Positions 49,637-59,302 of a DNA stretch of 64,000 bases are shown in pieces. A program made the position numbers and the translations under genes. Below the pieces are notes generated by a model. The model worked only from the letters and a program-made list of their open reading frames with translations. It was not told the DNA's origin and searched no databases. Each line of letters begins with the position of its first letter. Positions within the stretch are counted from its first letter, which is position 1. This DNA comes from Acidimicrobiaceae bacterium (GTDB lineage Bacteria > Actinomycetota > Acidimicrobiia > Acidimicrobiales > RAAP-2), in assembly GCA_003167415.1 (NCBI GenBank), contig PMTF01000004.1, positions 1 to 64,000 of the forward strand, in the 5' to 3' direction.

Positions 49637-51373
49637 ATGCCGGGCATGAATCCCAACAAGATCAACTTGAGTAACTCGCTGATCGTCGGGCTCTTCCGTC
49701 ACGCACTGTTCGTCTCGGGCCTGTTTCGCCTCACCGTCATCGCCGTGGTGTTGATGCTGCTACTGGTGCTCACGAGACGCATACTCCAGTTCAATCTTTC
49801 GACCGACGGGGCGAACGAGCCGCGGGCACGCACCTACCTCCGCTGGGGCTTTGGGGCGATTTGGCTCATCGACGGCGTTCTTCAGTTTCAGGTTTCGATG
49901 CCCCTCGGCCTCGCGAACAACGTGGTTGCGCCACTCACCACCAACACTCCGTCGTGGCTCCATTCTCTTATGGAGCACGGCATCTTCATCTGGAACAGTC
50001 ACCCGATCAACTTGGCCGTCGGCGTGGCGTGGTTGCAGATCGGTATCGGTCTCGCCCTCCTCGTGTCGAACGGGTTCACGAGCCGTTGGGCGGGACTGGT
50101 GTCCGCGCTCTGGGCGGCCTTGGTCTGGCTCATCGGAAACGGCGCCGGCGGCATCTTCGTTACCGGAGCCTCGTTCCTCTTCGGCTGGCCGGGCGCCACG
50201 TTCTTCTACGCGATGGCCGGCGTGTGGCTGTTTCTCAAGCCGGAGACCTTTCGCCGATGGTTCTCGCTCGTCACGTTGCGCGTCATCGCGGTCATCGTGG
50301 CCCTCGGGGCGCTGCTGCAACTGTTGCCTTCGACAGAGTTCTGGCACGGCGGCAACTCCAACGCCCTCACTGCGATGACGTCGTTCATGACCAAGATCTC
50401 CCAGCCCCATTGGCTGGCGTGGTTGTCCCGGGGTGTCGGCACTATCGCCGGATCGATTGGCGGCGGATTCAACATCATCGTGGTGCTGTGGCTGGTCGTC
50501 TGCGCCGGCGGACTTTGGGTCGCCGAGACCAAAGGGTGGCGTTGGCCGGTCTGGACGTTGGTCGCGGGTTGTCTGTTTTTCTGGTTGACGGCGCAAGATA
50601 CCTCGCTCTTTGGCGGGCTCTCCACCGACTTCAACTCACTGCTGCCTTTGGCGGTGCTCACCGGGTGCGCGTTGCCGTCGTTACAGAACGCTCCCGCGCT
50701 TCCGCACCGACTTCCGCGAGAGCTCACGGCGAGCACGGGCGCCGTCGTGGCGACCTTCGCTACCGCCATGATCGTCTATTCCACCGCGCTCATGGCCACC
50801 TCTTCGTTCGCGAGCGCCGAGACGACGCTCTATCAAGCCCAAAATGGTGTGGCGTCGGCGACGTCAACCAAGGCTGCGAATTTCACGCTCACGGACCAGT
50901 TCGACAAGACCTACTCGTTCGGTGAGCACCGTGGTTACGTCACGCTCTTGACCTTCCTGGACCCGCGCTGTTGGACGGACTGCCCGTTGCTGGCCCAACA
51001 ACTGAAAGTCCTTCGCGCCGACCTGCCGGCGAATTCGAAGCTCGACATCGTGGCGGTGGCGGCCGATCCCTACCACGAGCAACTCAGTGACCTCCGCCAC
51101 TTCATCGCGATACGCGGGCTGACCCACGTATCGAACTTCTATTTCGTCACTGGCCCGCTTTCGGCCGTTCGAAAGGTCTGGGCTGACTACGGGATCGGCG
51201 TGTCGATGACCAAGTCGGACGTGATGAGCATCCACTCGGACTACATGTTCATCATCGACTCGAAACACGAGGTCCGATGGATTATCCCCGATGACCCGAT
51301 TGCCAGTTCCTCCGGGAGCGCCTCGGCGGTGTCCGAGTTGCGGGACCTGCTCGCCGACGAGGGTGTCCACTGA
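49637..51373 (+). CDS. polytopic membrane protein fused to a Sco1/SenC-like redoxin domain
   Basis: Multi-TM N-terminus; C-terminal ANFTLTDQFDKTYSFGEHRGYVTLLTFLDPRCWTDCPLLAQQL with CxxxC. Confidence 0.75.
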   Translation: MPGMNPNKINLSNSLIVGLFRHALFVSGLFRLTVIAVVLMLLLVLTRRILQFNLSTDGANEPRARTYLRWGFGAIWLIDGVLQFQVSMPLGLANNVVAPLTTNTPSWLHSLMEHGIFIWNSHPINLAVGVAWLQIGIGLALLVSNGFTSRWAGLVSALWAALVWLIGNGAGGIFVTGASFLFGWPGATFFYAMAGVWLFLKPETFRRWFSLVTLRVIAVIVALGALLQLLPSTEFWHGGNSNALTAMTSFMTKISQPHWLAWLSRGVGTIAGSIGGGFNIIVVLWLVVCAGGLWVAETKGWRWPVWTLVAGCLFFWLTAQDTSLFGGLSTDFNSLLPLAVLTGCALPSLQNAPALPHRLPRELTASTGAVVATFATAMIVYSTALMATSSFASAETTLYQAQNGVASATSTKAANFTLTDQFDKTYSFGEHRGYVTLLTFLDPRCWTDCPLLAQQLKVLRADLPANSKLDIVAVAADPYHEQLSDLRHFIAIRGLTHVSNFYFVTGPLSAVRKVWADYGIGVSMTKSDVMSIHSDYMFIIDSKHEVRWIIPDDPIASSSGSASAVSELRDLLADEGVH

Positions 51374-51688
51374 GGTCACGGAGTTACCGGACCCGGTCAA
51401 GGCCGGTTCGTTTCTCAACTCTTCATTGCGAAACCACCGCCATATATATGGCGCATCCGACGAAGTGACTCATTCGGAGCCAATGGGCCACGAAAAGGTG
51501 GCACCCGAGCACCACAAAGGCGCTTGAAACCAAAGCCAGAGTGTCGTTCAGTTTCGGTCGGAACAGGCTCTTGCGTATCCCAAGAATTCTCTTATCTTTG
51601 GTGAATTCAGGTCTTCCCATTTGTCATGGGTGTCGGTAATCTAGGTTTGGAGTTCCACCAGGGACCCCCTGTCGCGAGGAGTCTAGTT

Positions 51689-52369
51689 ATGTCAAGGGGG
51701 GGGAGACTGGCTACAGTTCTTGGGCTCTTCCTGGTTGTCGTGGGTCTCGTCGTGTGGGCAGTTGCCTCTCTTCTGAATCCCGGCGTTCCAGGCGGCGTGG
51801 TCAACTTTACGAAGACCCAGGCCGCGGGCCAACCAGTGCAATTGACTGTGCAAACGGTCGGATCGATCGGTTTCGGCGCACACCCCACCTGGGTGTCCTA
51901 CTTGGTAAAGGACCCGACGTCCGGCAAGTGGATTCACGCCACGTCATGGGAGTTGCCGGCCCACACTTTGGTCAACATGACGATCGATCAGTACGACAGC
52001 GGTAGCCCTCTTCGCAACCAAGAGTGGGGCCAAGTGTTGGGAACCATTGGGAGCACCGCAACCCTCAACGGCACGAGCTTCAGCGTTTATAACTCGAACA
52101 CGGGTAATGGCGTTGGCCACACGTTCGCGATCCCGACGCTCAACATCAGCGTCCCCTTGGTGGGCGTGAGTGGTAATCCGTGCGGCGCGGCGCCGTGTCA
52201 CTTCAATTCGCCGCACAACGTCGAAACGTTCAGCTTTAAGACCCCGGGGGCCGGCAGCTACAACTGGCAGTGCTTCGTGCCGTGTGCGTTGGGTTACCTA
52301 TTTGGAAACGGGGGCGCGATGTCGACTCAGAACTACATGGGCGGCGAGCTGGAAGTGGTGAATTCATAA
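51689..52369 (+). CDS. membrane-anchored cupredoxin, subunit II-like with altered CuA motif
   Basis: N-terminal TM; GHTFAIPTLNISVPL; WQCFVPCALGYLFGNGGAM; stop overlaps next ATG (TAATG). Confidence 0.65.
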   Translation: MSRGGRLATVLGLFLVVVGLVVWAVASLLNPGVPGGVVNFTKTQAAGQPVQLTVQTVGSIGFGAHPTWVSYLVKDPTSGKWIHATSWELPAHTLVNMTIDQYDSGSPLRNQEWGQVLGTIGSTATLNGTSFSVYNSNTGNGVGHTFAIPTLNISVPLVGVSGNPCGAAPCHFNSPHNVETFSFKTPGAGSYNWQCFVPCALGYLFGNGGAMSTQNYMGGELEVVNS

Positions 52370-53358
52370 TGTCACCGGAGAGCGCCATCGGTAGCGAAGA
52401 GAATCACTTTCGCCGCATCGTCATCATCTGGGTCGTACTGTCGGTAGTCCTCGACCTCCTTTTCTGGTTCCTCGTCGGTCCTCACGTCCCACCGGGTCGG
52501 ATGACCTCAACGGCGAAGGACAATCAGTTCGACTTCAACGTGCTCATGGTGATCGGACTGCCGGTCGTGATCGGCGTGTGGGAGTGGCTGGGCTACGCCG
52601 CTGTCAAATGGAACGTGAAACGTAAGGACATGCCTGAATCGGTCGGCGGACCTGGCGCCGCCGGCAACAAGAGGACAGAGGTCTCTTGGATCGTGATTAC
52701 GACGTTCGTCGTTTTGTGCCTCGCCGTCTTCGGCACCATTGCCCTGTACGCCGGCAACGGCTCGGGCAGTGGTGAAGGACCCAACCCCATCTTGCAGCCG
52801 GCCGGTGCCGTCAAGGCCGAAACCGCCGCCCTCGCGGGCACGGGATCATGGTCTCCTAATTCCAACGAGGTCCTTCCCGTTCAGGTAATTGCTCAGCAAT
52901 GGAAGTTCACCTACCGGTACCCCACCTTCGGGGGCTTCGAGTCGCCGGACTTGATCGTTCCCGACAACACGGAGATCGCCTTCAACGTGACCTCGCTCGA
53001 CGTCATTCACAGTTTCTGGGCCTACCAACTCGAGGTGAAGGCCGACGCAAACCCCATGCAGAACAACGTCGCCTTCACCAAGACCGAGCAACTCGGTAAC
53101 TTCGAAGTCCGTTGCAGCGAGTTGTGCGGCATCTGGCACGGCGCGATGTTCAACCCGGGCAAAGTGGTCTCGGAGTCCGCCTTCATGACTTGGGCGACGA
53201 CCACGGAGTCCACGAACGCCACGAACACCGCGAACCTGGCGCCCTTTGCCTGGACCTACGTGCCGGACGCGAACGGCGCCGCGGGCGGCTACTACCCCGA
53301 CGGCAACGTGACGCCGTACAGCACCGTCGAGATCTATGGATCGAAGCAGCCATCATGA
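52369..53358 (+). CDS. coxB: cytochrome c oxidase subunit II
   Basis: Two TM segments; VIAQQWKFTYRYP; DVIHSFWAYQLEVKADANP; CuA motif CSELCGIWHGAM. Confidence 0.92.
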   Translation: MSPESAIGSEENHFRRIVIIWVVLSVVLDLLFWFLVGPHVPPGRMTSTAKDNQFDFNVLMVIGLPVVIGVWEWLGYAAVKWNVKRKDMPESVGGPGAAGNKRTEVSWIVITTFVVLCLAVFGTIALYAGNGSGSGEGPNPILQPAGAVKAETAALAGTGSWSPNSNEVLPVQVIAQQWKFTYRYPTFGGFESPDLIVPDNTEIAFNVTSLDVIHSFWAYQLEVKADANPMQNNVAFTKTEQLGNFEVRCSELCGIWHGAMFNPGKVVSESAFMTWATTTESTNATNTANLAPFAWTYVPDANGAAGGYYPDGNVTPYSTVEIYGSKQPS

Positions 53359-53413
53359 GTGACCGTCGTAACTTAAATCGGAAGTGCGTGAACGAGGAAA
53401 CGGAGATGGCGCG

Positions 53414-55372
53414 ATGACCACCAGCGTTGAAGCGGGCGTCGAGGCACCGGAGCCTCCAGCGTTCATCGATCCACGTAAGGGCGCAGGCGGCTGGCTGAGC
53501 CAGCACGTTGGCACCGCGATCGTCTGTGGCTTCTTGGGCTACATCCTGGGACACTGGCTGGGCAACTACATAGGCAGTGCGTATCCCTACATCGCCAATA
53601 GTGGTCAGAACTCCCTCACCGACTTCTTGGCGCTGCTGTTCATGGTCACTGGTTGGTTGCTCGGAATCGGCGCGCTGAACTATCCGCTCGCGAAGATCGT
53701 CGGTCGAGAAGCCAAGGGCGAAGTCCAATACACCGGTTGGACGAGGTACTTTCGCTACAATCTCGACCACAAAGTCGTCGGCATCCAATACGTCGTCGGC
53801 GTACTTTTGTTCTTCTTCACCGGCGGACTGCTGGCGATGGCGATCCGCACCGAACTGTTGAATCCTACGGTTCACGTCTTCAGCGCCGATACGTACATCA
53901 AGATCGTGAGTGAGCACGGCACGATCATGATGATGATGGCGTCGTCGGTCATCGTGGGCCCGCTCGGTAACTACTTTGTACCGCTGATGATCGGTGCGCG
54001 TCGCATGGCCTTCCCGCGGATCGAAGCTTTCAGTCTGTGGACCTTCATCGCGGGGTATTTCGTGATCTTCTCGGCCCTCGCCTACGGAGGATTTCCGACC
54101 GGCTGGACGGGTTACGCGCCCCTCCAGACTCAAGCCGGTCCGGGCATGGTGTCCTACCTCTTCGGTTTCGCGGTGATCAGTGTGGGAATGATGACCGCCG
54201 GATTCAACTTGGCCGTGACCATCATCAACTACCGAGCGCCGGGAATGACCTGGAGCCGAGTACCGGTTTTCGTGTGGTCCATCATCGCCACCGCGGCGTT
54301 GTTGACCTTGGCCTCGCCCGTGTTGACCGCGGCCGGTCTCTTCGGTCTGCTCGACAAGGTCGACCAGACGGCGTTCTACGTCACCGAGCACGGTGGGAGT
54401 TCGTATCTGTGGGAGAACCTGTTCTGGTTCTTCGGTCACCCCGAGGTGTACATCATGGCGCTGCCGGGCTTTGGCATCGTCGGTGAGATAATCCCGGTGT
54501 TCTGCCGAAAGCCCCTCTTCGCGTACCGCATCGCCGCGGCCGGAATGATCGGTGTGGCACTGCTGTCCTTCTTCGTGTGGCAGCACCACCTCTTCCAGAG
54601 TGGCATCGACCCGGACATGCGACCACTCTTCATGTTGACGACGGAACTGATCTCGATTCCGACCGGGTTCATCTTCTTGGTGGGCATGGGCACGTTGTAT
54701 AAAGCCAAGATCAGATACGAAGTGCCCATGCTCTTCTGTATGGCCGTGTACTTCAACTTCCTCATCGGTGGGGTTTCGGGCGTGTTCCTCTCGGACGTCC
54801 CGGTGAACGTGACGGTGCATGGTGGTTTCTTCGTGCTCTCGCACTTCCACTACACCATCATGGGCGGACTCATCTTCGCTTTCTTCGCCGGTCTGTACTT
54901 CTGGCTGCCCAAGATGACAGGGCGCACCATGAACAAGAAGTTGGGCCTGTGGCACTTCTGGACAATGTTCGTCTTCTTCAACTTGACGTTCTTCCCGATG
55001 TTCGTCATCGGGATGTTGGGCCAGCCGCGCCGGGTCTTCACCTACGCCAAGAATCTGCAGACCTTGAACGACTTCTCCTCGATCGCGGCGTTCTGCCTCG
55101 GGGCGTCGTTCCTCATCTTCGTGGCGAACTTGATGTGGTCCCAGTTCATCGCCCCGCAGAAGGCCCCCGCGAATCCGTGGGACTCCCTCGGACTCGAATG
55201 GCAGACCGCGACGCCGATTCCGGCCTACAACTTTGAGCGGATTCCGGTCATCATGACCGACCCGTATCACTACAGCGAAGAGGGCGCCCCGGAGTTGGCC
55301 GACTTCGGACACGATCCACCGGTTCACGCCAGTAGTTTCACCGCCCGTACCGACCCGAATCAATACGAGTAG
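53414..55372 (+). CDS. coxA: cytochrome c oxidase subunit I
   Basis: EHGTIMMMM...GNYFVPLMIGA; FFGHPEVYIMALPGFGIV; WQHHLFQSG; LSHFHYTIMGG; all heme/CuB His present. Confidence 0.93.
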   Translation: MTTSVEAGVEAPEPPAFIDPRKGAGGWLSQHVGTAIVCGFLGYILGHWLGNYIGSAYPYIANSGQNSLTDFLALLFMVTGWLLGIGALNYPLAKIVGREAKGEVQYTGWTRYFRYNLDHKVVGIQYVVGVLLFFFTGGLLAMAIRTELLNPTVHVFSADTYIKIVSEHGTIMMMMASSVIVGPLGNYFVPLMIGARRMAFPRIEAFSLWTFIAGYFVIFSALAYGGFPTGWTGYAPLQTQAGPGMVSYLFGFAVISVGMMTAGFNLAVTIINYRAPGMTWSRVPVFVWSIIATAALLTLASPVLTAAGLFGLLDKVDQTAFYVTEHGGSSYLWENLFWFFGHPEVYIMALPGFGIVGEIIPVFCRKPLFAYRIAAAGMIGVALLSFFVWQHHLFQSGIDPDMRPLFMLTTELISIPTGFIFLVGMGTLYKAKIRYEVPMLFCMAVYFNFLIGGVSGVFLSDVPVNVTVHGGFFVLSHFHYTIMGGLIFAFFAGLYFWLPKMTGRTMNKKLGLWHFWTMFVFFNLTFFPMFVIGMLGQPRRVFTYAKNLQTLNDFSSIAAFCLGASFLIFVANLMWSQFIAPQKAPANPWDSLGLEWQTATPIPAYNFERIPVIMTDPYHYSEEGAPELADFGHDPPVHASSFTARTDPNQYE

Positions 55373-55383
55373 AGAGTAACGAC

Positions 55384-56040
55384 ATGACGGACATGATCAA
55401 GAACTCACACGGCATAAGCGACACCCCCGAAGAGCGGGAGTTCGAACTGCGCGCGCACATTGGCTCGATTTGGAGTGGTGGCCGACTGTTCATCGGGATG
55501 TACACCTTCTTACTGGCGTCGCTGGTCTTCAGCTACTTCTATCTGCGCTCGAGCAACAATGGGCTGCTGTGGCGTCCGGATCACGTGACCGCGCCGACCG
55601 CCTACGGATGGGCCATCTACTCCTTGACGCTGCTGGCCGTGCTGATGGCCATCTTCGGCCAGTCCCGCCTGCGCAAGGGCGGCGTGTTCGAATGGCAGAC
55701 CGCGATCTGGGTTGGCGTGGCGGCGGCGTTGCTCGCCCTGTTCCTGCAGATCTATGAGTTCACCGCGGTGCCGTTCTATCCCGGCTCGAGCGGCTACGCC
55801 TCCACGTTCATCGGCTACTCGGTCATTAACATCCTGACGATCTTCATCGTGGCGTACTGGTTGGAGACCACCGTCGCGCGTTCGCTCCGAATGAACAAGG
55901 AACTCGGCGGCGTTAATTCCCAACTTTCGATGCACCCCTCGGCGCAGTCGTTCCGAGCGAACGTGGCGTCGATGACGTATTTCTTGGGCTTCGTGGCGCT
56001 CGCCAGCACGCTGTTGTTCGCGATGTTTTACTTACTGTAA
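55384..56040 (+). CDS. coxC: cytochrome c oxidase subunit III
   Basis: Polytopic; GGRLFIGMYTFLLASLVFSYFYLRSSNNGLLWRP; directly after coxA. Confidence 0.85.
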   Translation: MTDMIKNSHGISDTPEEREFELRAHIGSIWSGGRLFIGMYTFLLASLVFSYFYLRSSNNGLLWRPDHVTAPTAYGWAIYSLTLLAVLMAIFGQSRLRKGGVFEWQTAIWVGVAAALLALFLQIYEFTAVPFYPGSSGYASTFIGYSVINILTIFIVAYWLETTVARSLRMNKELGGVNSQLSMHPSAQSFRANVASMTYFLGFVALASTLLFAMFYLL

Positions 56041-56113
56041 TGACGCAACGACGTAGGAGTCATAAGGTGTTCAACAAGGTTCGGGTTGATGTGCGAGAGT
56101 CGAGGTGGTCGTG

Positions 56114-56227
56114 ATGACAGGCGTAGATAGCTACATCGGCCCTCAGGTCGAGACGTTGGTGATTCTCTTGGGCACGCTCTTCGCCGTCATGATCTGGGGA
56201 TTCTTCCAGCGTCATCATTCGGAGTGA
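56114..56227 (+). CDS. 37-aa single-TM peptide in the oxidase operon (not in the supplied ORF track)
   Basis: MTGVDSYIGPQVETLVILLGTLFAVMIWGFFQRHHSE*; TGA overlaps the GTG of the next gene (GTGA). Confidence 0.65.
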   Translation: MTGVDSYIGPQVETLVILLGTLFAVMIWGFFQRHHSE

Positions 56228-57045
56228 CCGCGGAGCCGGCACGCCGGCCTTTCTCACCACACCGAGCGCTCTTTCACGATCTCCTCGCCTGCACGGGTCT
56301 GGTCCTATGGGTGATTGTGTTGACGCCGCCCACGCTCGCCTTGACGAGCGAGTACGAGTTCGCGCAGTCGACGCAGTTCTGTCTGTTCGCGGTGGTGATT
56401 CCCGCTCTGATCGTCGTGGGCGGTCCTTGGCGATGGTTCAACTTGACGTCCGTCGAGGAGCCCATTGTGGACAACGACGGTCAACAGATCTCTGTAGTGA
56501 ATCAGCGTCCACTTGATCGCTGGGCGCAGCGCCGATCGTTGGCCAAGGGATACCGCCGAAGCGTCGTGCTCCTCTTGATCTTCGTGGGACAGTCGATCCT
56601 GTGGCGATCGGCGCCCGTCGTGGACGCGCTGATCCGACGCCCGTGGCTCTCGATCGTTGAATCGATCGCGCTCGTCGTCGGCGGCGCGTTCTTGTGGCTT
56701 GAGCTAGTGGACTCGCCTCCCTTTCGGCCGACGACGGCGCGCCCGTACCGAATCGGTGTCTCGGCGATCGCCATGTGGACGGTGTGGGTAATCGCTTACC
56801 TGATGGCGATGGCCCCGAACACCTGGTACTCGGGCTTTGCTCACGTGTCGGGACGACTGTTCTCCCTCGCGATTGACCAGCAGATCACAACCGCGCTGAT
56901 GTGGTTCATCTCCGCGTGCGCGTTCATGCCAATCATCTTCGCGAACCTCAACCGATGGCTGAAGTCCGAGGAGGATCCCGACGAAGAGCTCTACCAGCTG
57001 GTTCGACGAGACCGCTCACGCGGGTTCTTCGGTACGAATCCTTAG
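56224..57045 (+). CDS. polytopic membrane protein, CtaG-like
   Basis: YLMAMAPNTWYSGFAHVSGRLFSLAIDQQITTALMWFISACAFMPIIFANLNRWL; GTG start coupled to the 37-aa ORF. Confidence 0.7.
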   Translation: MTAEPARRPFSPHRALFHDLLACTGLVLWVIVLTPPTLALTSEYEFAQSTQFCLFAVVIPALIVVGGPWRWFNLTSVEEPIVDNDGQQISVVNQRPLDRWAQRRSLAKGYRRSVVLLLIFVGQSILWRSAPVVDALIRRPWLSIVESIALVVGGAFLWLELVDSPPFRPTTARPYRIGVSAIAMWTVWVIAYLMAMAPNTWYSGFAHVSGRLFSLAIDQQITTALMWFISACAFMPIIFANLNRWLKSEEDPDEELYQLVRRDRSRGFFGTNP

Positions 57046-57090
57046 TCACGCCGGGTTCGGTGCCCGACGCCGGGCTGAAGCCGCGGACCC

Positions 57091-57573
57091 CTAGGTCGTG
57101 TTTTCATCCCCGGGCAGGGCGGCGAAGCGCAAGATGAGCAACCCCAGCAGCAAGATGACTACGACCCCGACGCCGACACCCAGTGAGATCATGGTGTCGC
57201 GGAAGTCGACCGAGGAGAGGGTGCCGCTCAACGCGAGGTGCGCCGAGGAGCTCAAGATGTCTCGAACCCCCGCCAAGATCCCGATGATGAGAAAGGGCCG
57301 TACGGGAAAGACGGACGCCCGCAGGTGGCCGAAGACGGTGTGGGCGATGTCGAGCAGGATGATCACCACGAGGATGCCGTCGATGGCCGACACCACCGAT
57401 TGAGGGAACTCGTTCCAATTGTCCAAGAAGTTGACGAGCGATCGCACCAGGACAATGCCCGCGACCAGCATCAAGCTCAACACGATGGCGTACTCGATAG
57501 CGACGATCAACCAACGAATGACGGAGTTGGCGTCGATGGTCGGGTGGTCGCGCTCGGGATCCGATTCGCTCAT
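57091..57573 (-). CDS. PsiE-like phosphate-starvation-inducible membrane protein
   Basis: Four TM; LVVIILLDIAHTVFGHLRASVFPVRPFLIIGILAGVRDIL. Confidence 0.7.
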   Translation of the reverse strand: MSESDPERDHPTIDANSVIRWLIVAIEYAIVLSLMLVAGIVLVRSLVNFLDNWNEFPQSVVSAIDGILVVIILLDIAHTVFGHLRASVFPVRPFLIIGILAGVRDILSSSAHLALSGTLSSVDFRDTMISLGVGVGVVVILLLGLLILRFAALPGDENTT

Positions 57574-57640
57574 AGGAGCGCACCATAGCGCGTGGGTCGA
57601 CGTCGCCGACCGAGGAGTGCGTAACGTCGCGGTTCGCGGT

Positions 57641-58318
57641 TCAGGTACCGCTCAGGTGAGGCAGCGTCGGGATCTTGAGCGCGTGCAGTCCCGGGCCCAA
57701 CACCGCCTCCGCTTGGGCTTCGTCGGAGAGCGCCAAAGCACGCCCGGTCGCGAGCTGAACCTCTTGTTTTGCGAGGTGCCGGATCGTCGCCGCGTAGCCC
57801 GGGTGAAGGAACAGGTACTGAATGTCCTTTATGGCGGCCAGTGCATAGTCGGTCATCCAGATTTGTACATCGGTCTTCATACGGTCGATGTGCTTGCCCG
57901 CCGCCGTGTCTTCGACCTGAAGGTTGTTCGTGAGGTCGTACACCGGTTCACTGGCGAAGGAGCACGCGATCTCGTCATCGTTGAGCAGCTTGGGCATTTG
58001 GGCCAAGTTTGACGAGGTCAGTTTGCCGTTGACATTCTGGTTGTAGAAGTGAAAGGTCTCCTTCACCGCGAACGCGCAAGGGGCGAGGTCCGCGTTGATC
58101 TCCTTGATCGAGGCGTTCTGCGAGGTCAAGTCCTGAGCTTTGGTGATCGGTCGTGGCAGGTCGATAACCACCGAGATCGCGACGATGACGATCAACGACA
58201 GCGCCGCCAGGACCCACGGTCGTCGATACCAGACGGCCTTGGTGATGCCCAACGACGAGGTCGGCATCGACGCCGGGTCGAACGGGACCTTCTCGAAATC
58301 AGAAAGGTCGTCAGTCAC
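57641..58318 (-). CDS. hypothetical membrane-anchored protein
   Basis: 225 aa, single N-terminal TM; overlaps the Sco-like gene stop. Confidence 0.6.
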   Translation of the reverse strand: MTDDLSDFEKVPFDPASMPTSSLGITKAVWYRRPWVLAALSLIVIVAISVVIDLPRPITKAQDLTSQNASIKEINADLAPCAFAVKETFHFYNQNVNGKLTSSNLAQMPKLLNDDEIACSFASEPVYDLTNNLQVEDTAAGKHIDRMKTDVQIWMTDYALAAIKDIQYLFLHPGYAATIRHLAKQEVQLATGRALALSDEAQAEAVLGPGLHALKIPTLPHLSGT

Positions 58319-59190
58319 GGGACAAGACTATCGGCGGTCTCGGCGATGGCACGTGCGTACGTCAGCAGGCTCGGACGATCGAGGGAGTACAGACCGGTCT
58401 TGCTTTCGGTGCCGAAGGGCGCCGCGTACGAGTCGAGATTTCCGTTCGGTCCGATGAAGTACAGCACGTTGTTGTGCGACACCTCGTTCGCTTTGGCCCC
58501 GACCTTGATACGGACTCCGTAGGCCGACCAGACGCGATTGAGCGTGTCGACGCTGCCGGACAACAGCGTGACCGACGGAGCGTCGCTGAGTCCGGGCACG
58601 GTGAGGGCGTTGCTGCGTGCGGAGATCTTGGTGGCGTTGGGATCGGTGTTGACGATGACGAAGTCGACCTTGTTGCCTTCGGCGCCGAGCTCGCGTGACG
58701 CCAGTCGTATCTCGGCGCCGAGCACCGGACAGATGTCGTTACAGATCGAGTTATAGAAGGCGAGGACAACGACTTGTCCTTTATGCGACGCGAGGCGCCA
58801 GCGACGTCCGCCCTGGGTGTGGAGAGTGAAGGTAGGGGCCGCCTCGTTACCGATGTCCTTGAGTCCGATGAACACCTGGAGCGAGATCAGCGTGGGCAGG
58901 TTGGGATTCGTGGTGGGCGTTCCCTTCAGCACCGGGGCCGTCGTGGTTGGCGACGTTTTGCCATAGGTCTCGAAGAAGTGCTGGGCGACTTCGCCACCGA
59001 GTCCTAGTACCAAGACCGCGACGATGCTCCAGGCGATGAACTTGGTGGGAACCGTGACGCGCCCGGAACGTACCGCGCCCAGTCGCTTCTTCGGGGCATT
59101 GGCGGCGGCGAAGATTGAGGCGCGCTCATCTTCATTCAACTCGCCTTCGCGCGAGGTTTCCCCATTGCCGGTCGTCATCTCGCTGCCCAT
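58315..59190 (-). CDS. Sco1/SenC-like membrane-anchored protein
   Basis: TM anchor; QVVVLAFYNSICNDICPVLGAEIRLASREL; NNVLYFIGPNG. Confidence 0.82.
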   Translation of the reverse strand: MGSEMTTGNGETSREGELNEDERASIFAAANAPKKRLGAVRSGRVTVPTKFIAWSIVAVLVLGLGGEVAQHFFETYGKTSPTTTAPVLKGTPTTNPNLPTLISLQVFIGLKDIGNEAAPTFTLHTQGGRRWRLASHKGQVVVLAFYNSICNDICPVLGAEIRLASRELGAEGNKVDFVIVNTDPNATKISARSNALTVPGLSDAPSVTLLSGSVDTLNRVWSAYGVRIKVGAKANEVSHNNVLYFIGPNGNLDSYAAPFGTESKTGLYSLDRPSLLTYARAIAETADSLVP

Positions 59191-59302
59191 CGCTCGACGT
59201 CATTTTTACCATAGGAGGAGTGGGCGTCACGACGCCGGTCGGTCGCCTCGCGATTCGACACCGCGCCGAAGGGGGCCGAAAACGCGCGGGTACAGTGGGA
59301 CG

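Noticed and set aside
49760-50596. 278-aa minus-strand ORF
   Set aside because: Antisense shadow of the Sco-fusion gene; composition not protein-like.
53183-55363. 726-aa minus-strand ORF antisense to coxB/coxA
   Set aside because: Low-complexity His/Glu/Arg-rich translation mirroring a well-conserved plus-strand coxA; typical shadow ORF of GC-rich DNA.
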